Positions 48,602-54,240 of a stretch of DNA of 54,240 nucleotides are shown one piece after another. Within the stretch, counting starts at the first letter, position 1. Each line of letters begins with the position of its first letter. The DNA is taken from NCBI RefSeq assembly GCF_027257195.1, contig NZ_JAPDFS010000002.1, positions 646,760-700,999 of the forward strand, given 5' to 3'. The notes under the pieces are model-generated. The model was not told where the DNA came from and did not search any database. It saw only the letters and a list, made by a program, of their open reading frames with translations. The stretch is from Halorubrum sp. F4. GTDB taxonomy: Archaea; Halobacteriota; Halobacteria; Halobacteriales; Haloferacaceae. The position numbers and the translations under genes are program-made.

Positions 48602-50062
48602 CTAGGTTCCCTTCTCGATGGGTGCTTCCAGCAGGAGCCCCGGCGCGGTCACCGCGAACGGGATCTGTGATTTGTGCTTCTCACAGACGCCCGTCACCGT
48701 CCCGCGAGCATCGCCGATCCGCGAGACGCTACGGAGCACGTCCGGCGTATACTCCAGGAACATCCCGTCGACGCGGCCGTTCCGTTCCCCATCGTCGAGA
48801 CGGTAGGCCTCGGCGAGCGGGAACTCCGCGGACCCGCACTCCGGCCGATCCTCGGTCATGTCGTCGATGTCCTTCGCGTATAGGGCGCTCGCCGGAAAGA
48901 CGCCCGCCCGCTGGACGCGCTCGAACTCGTCGCGGAGCCACGGCTTCTTGAACCGCTCGACGTACACGTCGGCGTCGGCTTCGAGCCCCGCCGCCGTCGC
49001 GTCGCTGGCGTCAACGTCCAGGTGCCGGGCGTGGATCCGGGGCGGTTCGGTGAACCCGAGGCTGGGAACGCTGTTTCCGCTCGGATACGTGTCCTCCTCG
49101 GCGGCGGTGGTCGTGTTGTGGAGGCGACGCCGGACCCGGCCGTCGGAGACCAGTCGCGTCGGCGCGGTCGGTTTCACCTCGGCGTCGTACGCACGAGCCG
49201 CGAAGGATCCGGCGTGAACCGTGTCCTCGATCGAAAGCGTCTCCGGGCCGATCCGGTCGCCGACCTCGTAGGGGCTCATTCCCATGTAGTCGGCGTCGGC
49301 CTCGAGGTAGTGAGACACGAAGTGGAAGAGCTGGCCGGCCGCCTGGGGGCTCAACGCGACCGTCGTCTCGCCGGACGGGACGTCGACGGGATCGGCATCG
49401 GCGAGCGTACGCGCGTCCGCCGCAGCGGATTCGATGGCGTCCGGTATCTCCTCGAGGAAGGCCGCTCCCTCGGTCGAGCCCGCGTGACGTCTCACTTTCG
49501 CCCCGTCGGCGAGCGTGAGGCTGAACTCCACTCTCGCCCGGTCGAGCGTCGTTTGGATGACGCTTCCGGTGGTGGTTCCGACGGCCTCCTCGATATGGGC
49601 GTCGACGTAGTTCGCCCACCGACGGTCGAGATCGAGGTCGGCGGCGGCCGCGAAGCCCGCCTCGACGGCCGCGACCTTCTCGTCGACGTCGACCGACTCG
49701 ATCCCCTCCTCGGACCAGCCGCCGTGGGTCGCTCGGTGGGTGGTGTAGGCGTCGAAGCGGCCGGGCTGGTCCTGGGCGAGCACCTCGCCGCTGCGGATCG
49801 CGCGGTCGGCGACGTCGGTGAGACTCTCCTCGTCGATCGAGTTGGTGTACCGGTAGTCGGCCGCGCCGTTCGCGAAGACCCGGAGCCAGACGCCGGTCTC
49901 GGTGAACTCGGTCGCGCTCCGCGGGCCATCGCCCGTGACGACCGCGTCCGTCTTCTCCTGGTAGACGCCGCCGACCTCCGCGTACGACACCGCATCGTTC
50001 GCCTCCAAGCTGTCGAGCAACCAGTCCATCGCGTCCAACACGTCCTCACGTTCGTCGGTCAT
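48602..50062 (-). CDS. TldD/PmbA family protein with degenerate metal motif
   Basis: A 486-residue relative of the TldD/TldE peptidase pair. The region aligned with the TldD zinc motif H-E-x3-H-x-L-E-x-D reads F-H-F-V-S-H-Y-L-E-A-D at about 246-256. The second His, Glu254 and Asp256 are kept, but the first His-Glu pair has become Phe-His. This resembles the non-catalytic TldE/PmbA partner, or an altered enzyme. The fold's C-terminal half (V-F-P-A-S-A-L-Y and the terminal T-A-P-G-L-L-L-E) is present. ATG 50062 is taken, because the GTG/ATG codons upstream are in non-conserved sequence. No other TldD-family gene is in the window. Confidence 0.8.
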   Translation of the reverse strand: MTDEREDVLDAMDWLLDSLEANDAVSYAEVGGVYQEKTDAVVTGDGPRSATEFTETGVWLRVFANGAADYRYTNSIDEESLTDVADRAIRSGEVLAQDQPGRFDAYTTHRATHGGWSEEGIESVDVDEKVAAVEAGFAAAADLDLDRRWANYVDAHIEEAVGTTTGSVIQTTLDRARVEFSLTLADGAKVRRHAGSTEGAAFLEEIPDAIESAAADARTLADADPVDVPSGETTVALSPQAAGQLFHFVSHYLEADADYMGMSPYEVGDRIGPETLSIEDTVHAGSFAARAYDAEVKPTAPTRLVSDGRVRRRLHNTTTAAEEDTYPSGNSVPSLGFTEPPRIHARHLDVDASDATAAGLEADADVYVERFKKPWLRDEFERVQRAGVFPASALYAKDIDDMTEDRPECGSAEFPLAEAYRLDDGERNGRVDGMFLEYTPDVLRSVSRIGDARGTVTGVCEKHKSQIPFAVTAPGLLLEAPIEKGT

Positions 50063-50149
50063 AACGGTGTGATCGCCGCTCTCACACATGAAACCCGTGA
50101 CTTCCGGAAGGACTGTTCGGCGATCCGTGAACTCGAGGCGTCGTGCGGA

Positions 50150-50392
50150 TCAGCGTTCGTTTCTCCGGCGTTGTTCCTCCGCTTCCGCCTCGTACTGCCT
50201 CGCCACTCGCTTCTCTTGCAGCTTCTTTCTGTACTCCCAGTACCCGGCACCGAGGATGAGAACGGCGAACACGACGCCCTGAAACAGCGCGCCGTCGGAC
50301 GCGAAGTACGCGAACGCGGCGACCGCAAAGAGCAGCGAGAGCCCGAGCGTCGCCCTCGCCCATCGCTGTTTCGGGAGGCGAGGGAGATCCAT
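50150..50392 (-). CDS. Small haloarchaeal membrane protein
   Basis: An 80-residue protein with two hydrophobic helices (about 12-31 and 35-50) and a long basic/acidic helical tail (Y-R-K-K-L-Q-E-K-R, then E-A-E-A-E-E-Q-R-R-R) that could form a coiled coil in the cytoplasm. No family signature is recognised. Confidence 0.65.
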   Translation of the reverse strand: MDLPRLPKQRWARATLGLSLLFAVAAFAYFASDGALFQGVVFAVLILGAGYWEYRKKLQEKRVARQYEAEAEEQRRRNER

Positions 50393-50461
50393 GCCGACGG
50401 ATCCGTCTCGGAACGTATCAACGTTGGCCTTCGGAAACGACGACCGTTCGTCCCGGTCCGT

Positions 50462-50716
50462 TTAGCTCGCGTTGCCGTACGTCTCCTCGAGGTATTCGAC
50501 GATGTCGTCGCTCTCGGGCATCGCGTCGATCCCGTTCGCCTCGTCGACGAGGACGGGGACGCCCGTCTGGCCGCTTACCTCCTCGACCTCGGTCCGCTCT
50601 CCGTGCGGGCGCGGGACCATGATCGACTCGTACTCGAGGTCGAGCTCGGCGAGCGTCTCCTTGACTTTCGCACAGTAGGGGCAACCCTCCAGTTCGTAGA
50701 GTTTCAGGTCCGTCAT
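50462..50716 (-). CDS. Glutaredoxin-like protein
   Basis: An 84-residue thioredoxin-fold protein. The redox site C-P-Y-C is at 12-15 after L-Y-E-L-E-G, and G-V-P-V-L-V-D near 53-59 supplies the cis-Pro loop. D-I-V-E-Y-L-E near the C terminus matches the glutaredoxin helix. It is the dithiol type and probably works with the haloarchaeal thiol gamma-glutamylcysteine rather than glutathione; that is inference. The start ATG 50716 lies within a promoter-like gap after the permease gene. Confidence 0.88.
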   Translation of the reverse strand: MTDLKLYELEGCPYCAKVKETLAELDLEYESIMVPRPHGERTEVEEVSGQTGVPVLVDEANGIDAMPESDDIVEYLEETYGNAS

Positions 50717-50832
50717 CGCCCGAGGATACGGGCTCGGGAGGTAAAGAACCTCCGCGGTCGGTGGAGGGACGCGCACGGGCGGGTCGCGGCCGCCGTTGAC
50801 CGCGGCACCGATCGCGGCGCTCGAGGGGGGCG

Positions 50833-52212
50833 CTACAGGATCACGTCGCGGGTCTGGAGCACGTAGTAGACGACGAGCAGCGCCGCGATGGCGTACTGGC
50901 CGAGGTCGACGTCGTCGTACTCGCCGGTCGCGACCTTGATCAGCGGGTACGCGACGATCCCGGCCGCCAGGCCGTCGGCGATCGAGTAGGCGAACGGCAT
51001 CACGGTGACGGTGAGTCCGGCGGACACCGCCCACGCCGGGTCGGACCAATCGACCTCGGTGACCCCCTGGAGCATCATCACGCCGACGACGATGACGGCG
51101 ATGAAGGAGGCGTACGCGGGGATGGCCGCAACGGCGGGTACCGCGAGAAGCGAGAGGAGGAAGCCGGCGGCGACGACGAGCGCGGTGAGACCGGTGCGTC
51201 CGCCCTCCTCGACCCCGGCCGACGACTCGATGTACGTCGTCACCGTGGAGGTGCCGAGCATCGCGCCGACGGTGGTGCCGACCGCGTCGGCCATCAGCGG
51301 CTCGTCCATCTCCGGGAGGTCGCCGTCCTCGTCGAGGAAGTCGCCGAACTGCGAGACCCCGATGAGCGTCCCGGCGGTGTCGAAGAAGTCGACGAAGAAG
51401 AACGTGAAGACGACGAGCGTGAAGGTGAGCGGTTCGATGTCGGCGAGCCCCTCGAGGAAGGCGCCCGCGAGCGGGGTGATGTCGTACTGGGCGGCCGGCA
51501 GCGACTCGGGCGTGACGACGCCGCGCTCGAAGACCCCGCCGAGCGTGAGCAGCCAGCCGGAGAGCGCGGTGGTCAGGATGCCGAGGATGACCGCGCCCGT
51601 GATCCCGCGGGCCCACAGCGCGAAGGTGAACGCCAGTCCGAGGATCCCGAGGATCGACCACGGGTTTCCGAACACCGCGCCGAGCGTGACGAGCGTCGCG
51701 TCGTCGGGAACGACGAGTCGGAGCTCCTGAAGGCCGATGAACAGGAGGAACAGCCCGATACCCGCGCCGACGGAGCGCTTGACCGGCTCGGGGAACAGCC
51801 GGATCACGTACTTGCGTGCGCCGACCGCGGTCAACGCGATGAACAACAGCCCCTCGACGAAGACGGCCGCGAGCGCCGTCTGCCACGGGATGCCCAGACC
51901 GATCACCACGGTGAACGCGAAGAAGGCGTTGAGCCCCATCCCGGGCGCGAGCCCGAACGGTCGGTTGGCGTAGACGGCCATCACCAGCGTCCCGACCGCG
52001 GACGCGAGGATCGTCGCGATGGCGATCATCTGGACCACCTCGATGAACTCGTATCCCGGGATCTGGATCGCCTCCGCGAGGATGAACGGGTTCACCACGA
52101 TGATGTAGGACATCGCGAGGAACGTCGTGAGCCCCGCCACCAACTCGGTCCGGAAGTCCGATCCGTGCCCTTCGACGTCGAACCGTGTCGCCAACGTGTC
52201 TGCGATCCCCAT
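50833..52212 (-). CDS. Purine (guanine/hypoxanthine) permease, AzgA/PbuG branch of NCS2
   Basis: A 459-residue membrane transporter with about fourteen hydrophobic helices. F-R-T-E-L-V-A-G-L-T-T-F-L-A-M-S-Y near 20 and F-G-L-A-P-G-M-G-L-N-A-F-F-A near 85 define the AzgA/PbuG group of adenine, guanine and hypoxanthine symporters. F-V-D-F-F-D-T-A-G-T near 275 is the substrate-binding TM8 motif, and V-G-T-T-V-G follows near 300. A TATA element at 52241-52250 drives it. It lies downstream of the HTH-phosphoribosyltransferase gene, which may regulate it. Confidence 0.9.
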   Translation of the reverse strand: MGIADTLATRFDVEGHGSDFRTELVAGLTTFLAMSYIIVVNPFILAEAIQIPGYEFIEVVQMIAIATILASAVGTLVMAVYANRPFGLAPGMGLNAFFAFTVVIGLGIPWQTALAAVFVEGLLFIALTAVGARKYVIRLFPEPVKRSVGAGIGLFLLFIGLQELRLVVPDDATLVTLGAVFGNPWSILGILGLAFTFALWARGITGAVILGILTTALSGWLLTLGGVFERGVVTPESLPAAQYDITPLAGAFLEGLADIEPLTFTLVVFTFFFVDFFDTAGTLIGVSQFGDFLDEDGDLPEMDEPLMADAVGTTVGAMLGTSTVTTYIESSAGVEEGGRTGLTALVVAAGFLLSLLAVPAVAAIPAYASFIAVIVVGVMMLQGVTEVDWSDPAWAVSAGLTVTVMPFAYSIADGLAAGIVAYPLIKVATGEYDDVDLGQYAIAALLVVYYVLQTRDVIL

Positions 52213-52240
52213 TGGTTACTCGTGGATACTCCCGGTGTCA

Positions 52241-52250
52241 AACATAAGTA
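52241..52250 (-). promoter_or_regulatory. TATA element for the purine permease
   Basis: TACTTATGTT on the minus strand, 29-38 bases before ATG 52212, in an AT-rich gap of 157 bases that also holds the near-palindrome CACAAATGTG (52274-52283). Confidence 0.5.
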
Positions 52251-52369
52251 TTTCTACCTGAAATGAGCAGAGATACACAAATGTGCATATAGATCTCGTC
52301 GAGCTGTCGTTTCATCGTCAAAAACTGGTCGAACGTGCGAACGGCGCGGTGCCGCGACGGGTCCGGTTC

Positions 52370-53083
52370 CTACTCGAAGGTCGTCAGCGCGCCGACGGGG
52401 GCGTCGGTGATCTCGCGGGCCCGGCGCATGCCCTCGTCGCCGACGGCGATGAGCGTGAACACGCCGCCGACGTCGGCGTCGGCCTGTAACGCGATGTCGA
52501 GGAGGAGCTCCTGGGTCTCGCCCGACCGGATCAGGTCGTCGACGACGAGGACGGTGTCGCCCGCCTCGATGGCGCGTTTCGGCAGGTAGTAGGTGAGTTC
52601 GATGCCGGAGGCGAGCCGCTGGCGCGACTCGATGAACTCCTCGACGGCGGTCTCCTTCGACTTCTTGGCGTACGCCAGCCGGGCGTCGAAGAAGGAGGCC
52701 ATCGCCGCACCCAGAGTGATCCCGTCGGTCGCGGCGGTGAGCACCACGTCGGGCGAGGCGAACTCGAACGTCTCGGCCGCGACTGGCGCGACCAGGTCGA
52801 GGAAGGACTGGTCGAAGACGACGCCGCTGTTGTCGACGTATCCCTCGTCGTCGAAGGCGACGCGGGCGACGAGTTCGTCGGCGAGCGCGTCGCGGCCGAC
52901 CTCGCTGACCACCTCGCGCGCCCGGTCGGCGCCGGGGAGCACGTGGCCGTTGACGTACCGGTTCAGGTCGCCCGCCGGCAGCCCGGTGAGCGTCGACAGC
53001 TCCTCGTACGTCCGCGTCTCCTTCAACGTCCGCAACACGGCGACCGCCTGTAACTGGAGGGCCGCCTTCTCTGCGCGGTTCAT
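52370..53083 (-). CDS. HTH-phosphoribosyltransferase protein, probable purine-responsive regulator or APRT-like enzyme
   Basis: A 237-residue protein. Residues 1-60 form a helix-turn-helix-like module (A-V-L-R-T-L-K-E-T-R-T-Y-E-E-L-S, then L-P-A-G-D-L-N-R-Y-V-N-G-H). The rest is a type-I phosphoribosyltransferase: V-V-L-T-A-A-T-D-G near 115 as first PP loop and V-L-V-V-D-D-L-I-R-S-G-E-T near 180 as the PRPP-binding motif with its acidic pair. Such HTH-PRT fusions act as effector-sensing regulators (PurR-like) or as salvage enzymes. The neighbouring purine permease supports a purine-linked role. ATG 53083 is preferred over an upstream ATG at 53128 because a TATA-like element lies between them. 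Confidence 0.78.
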   Translation of the reverse strand: MNRAEKAALQLQAVAVLRTLKETRTYEELSTLTGLPAGDLNRYVNGHVLPGADRAREVVSEVGRDALADELVARVAFDDEGYVDNSGVVFDQSFLDLVAPVAAETFEFASPDVVLTAATDGITLGAAMASFFDARLAYAKKSKETAVEEFIESRQRLASGIELTYYLPKRAIEAGDTVLVVDDLIRSGETQELLLDIALQADADVGGVFTLIAVGDEGMRRAREITDAPVGALTTFE

Positions 53084-53105
53084 ATTAATGATCGTGATCG
53101 CACAA

Positions 53106-53114
53106 GTATGAATA
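53106..53114 (-). promoter_or_regulatory. TATA-like element for the HTH-phosphoribosyltransferase gene
   Basis: TATTCATAC on the minus strand, 23-31 bases before ATG 53083. It favours that start over the longer frame. Confidence 0.45.
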
Positions 53115-53166
53115 CATCGAAGTTCCATCGCGTGAGTGTATCCACGAACGACGAACTCCGGGGCGG

Positions 53167-54009
53167 CTATCGCTCGCGGACGACGACGAACTCCGCGAGG
53201 TCACGGAGGTACTCGATCGCCTCCGTTTCGGGCGGGTTCGCGTCCTCGAGCGCGGCGAGCGCGAGCTCGGACTGCTCGCGCGCGCGTTCGTCGACCTCCG
53301 CCGGCGAGAGCGAGGTCACCTGGACGACCGACGGCCGGTCCATCTCGGCGTCCTGGCCCGTCGGCTTCCCGAGGTCGTCGGCGTCGGCGGTGGCGTCGAG
53401 CACGTCGTCGCGCATCTGGAAGGCGACGCCGACGCGCTCGGCGTACTCGCCGAACGACTCGATCGCGGCCGGCTCCGCGCCGCCCGCGACCGCGCCGAGC
53501 TCCGCGGCCGCGCGGAACAGCGCGCCGGTCTTCCGGCGAGCCAGCTCCATGTACTCGGCCTCCGTGGTCGGGCGGGCGGCGAGCTCCGTCGCCTCCCCCT
53601 CGCCGAGCTCGACCATCGCCTCGGCGACGGTCCGCATCGCCCGCTCGTCGGCCGAGAAGAGCGCGAACGCCTCCCCGAGAAGCCCGTCGCTCGTGATCAT
53701 CGCCGGACCGTAGCCGAACTCGGCCCACGCGGAGGGGGTCCCGCGACGGACGTCCGAGCGGTCGATGATGTCGTCGATCACGAGCGAGGCGTTGTGGACG
53801 AACTCGATGCCGGCCGCGAAGTCGACGGCGTCGTCCGGGTCGCCGTCGAACGCCTCGCAGGCGAGGATCGTCACCGCCGGGCGCACGCGCTTGCCGCCCG
53901 CGAGCACGACGTGCGCGAGCTCGTCGGACAGCTCCTCGGGCTCGACGCGGTCGATGACCCCCTCGATCCGCTCCTCGACCAGCGCGACCCGGCGCTCCAG
54001 GTACTCCAT
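53167..54009 (-). CDS. idsA: Geranylgeranyl/polyprenyl diphosphate synthase
   Basis: A 280-residue trans-prenyltransferase that builds C20 (or C25) isoprenoid chains for archaeal lipids. G-G-K-R-V-R-P is at 38-44, the first aspartate-rich motif D-D-I-I-D at 79-83 (V-I-D-D-I-I-D) and the second (D-D-V-L-D) near 200. Lys in R-R-K-T-G-A-L-F near 160 is the usual substrate contact. It is shorter than bacterial homologues (about 300-330) because the C-terminal helices are trimmed. The product chain length is not certain from sequence. Located just downstream of repeat copy C in reading direction. Confidence 0.9.
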   Translation of the reverse strand: MEYLERRVALVEERIEGVIDRVEPEELSDELAHVVLAGGKRVRPAVTILACEAFDGDPDDAVDFAAGIEFVHNASLVIDDIIDRSDVRRGTPSAWAEFGYGPAMITSDGLLGEAFALFSADERAMRTVAEAMVELGEGEATELAARPTTEAEYMELARRKTGALFRAAAELGAVAGGAEPAAIESFGEYAERVGVAFQMRDDVLDATADADDLGKPTGQDAEMDRPSVVQVTSLSPAEVDERAREQSELALAALEDANPPETEAIEYLRDLAEFVVVRER

Positions 54010-54108
54010 CTACCGCAGGGAGGGGACGGCCGCGCAAAGGCCTAACGGAACGGCGGTCGAGGAGGGACGAGCCGGAGGAGAACACGGTTCGGTTCCCCCG
54101 AAATCGAC

Positions 54109-54240
54109 GCGGTGGCGCGCGCCTACGAGCGGCCGACGGGCCGCGACCGGAACGCGAGGGAGTCGGCGCGGCGGTCGTGAAAGCCGAGCCGACGAGGCTG
54201 GGGAGGCGTGAGGTGCGGTGCGGAGCGCCTCGCTGTCGGG
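54109..54240 (+). repeat. Dispersed non-coding repeat, copy C (cut by the window end)
   Basis: Starts GCGGTGGCGCG, has CGGGCCGCGACCGG at 54138-54151 that echoes copy A, and contains the core within 54191-54218, identical to copy A over 28 bases. The remainder is beyond the window. It is upstream of the GGPP synthase promoter region. Confidence 0.6.

Noticed and set aside
52370..53083. Considered as PyrE2 or the sugar regulator GfcR
   Set aside because: The N-terminal HTH-like sequence differs from the GfcR type as I remember it, and the neighbour is a purine permease; a specific gene name is not justified.

Overview
The window is chromosomal DNA from an extremely halophilic archaeon (class Halobacteria). 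Supporting signs are very high GC, strongly acidic proteins, TATA elements about 25-35 bases upstream of start codons that imply leaderless mRNAs, and Tat-type lipoprotein signals (RR...L-A-G-C). Family markers agree: Brp/Blh with a CrtY-type lycopene cyclase domain, GGPP synthase, a DICT protein and many small haloarchaeal CxxC proteins. A Halorubrum-like genus is plausible but cannot be proved from the sequence alone. Apart from one tRNA-Thr(GGT) gene there are no rRNAs, no intact insertion sequence and no CRISPR array.

Layout. 199-4095: a conserved hypothetical, tRNA-Thr, an Azf-like NAD-dependent dehydrogenase, a polysaccharide deacetylase and a DICT sensor protein. 4202-10803: a five-gene peptide/nickel-type ABC importer operon (binding lipoprotein, two permeases, two ATPases). 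10828-15619: an Ig-like protein, a BchC-like medium-chain dehydrogenase, a PTPS/QueD-family protein, a FAD oxidoreductase, a CDP-alcohol phosphatidyltransferase and a membrane protein. 15955-21198: PIN-like protein, XTP/dITP pyrophosphatase, SHOCT protein, a small zinc finger, 5'-deoxyadenosine/SAH deaminase-type amidohydrolase, BASS transporter and a STAS-like protein. 21375-24173: the siroheme/heme operon hemC-cobA-hemD. 24174-25800: accessory, partly AT-rich DNA with two copies of a dispersed repeat. 25827-30055: a thiBPQ-like thiamine ABC transporter. 30165-38453: a DUF6517-type lipoprotein, hisA, a Usp/APC transporter pair, hisB, a YkgJ-type protein, the retinal gene pair (half-length lycopene cyclase plus Brp/Blh) and serB. 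38583-42342: a small membrane protein, a 2H phosphoesterase and an Lhr-like helicase. 42674-48561: a second five-gene peptide-type ABC operon. 48602-54009: TldD/PmbA protein, glutaredoxin, purine permease, an HTH-phosphoribosyltransferase regulator and GGPP synthase. A third copy of the dispersed repeat runs off the right end.

The most striking observation is that the binding proteins of both peptide-type ABC operons appear to be circular permutants of the SBP_bac_5 fold. In each, the segment that normally lies at the C terminus comes directly after the lipoprotein signal, and the normal N-terminal segment follows it. The protein ends at the helix that usually precedes the C-terminal segment. 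Other points of interest are a half-length lycopene cyclase next to blh, an ABC ATPase with about 125 residues inserted into its C-terminal cysteine domain, a PTPS with Glu in place of the catalytic Cys, a TldD-family protein with a degenerate HExxxH motif, and the dispersed repeat family.
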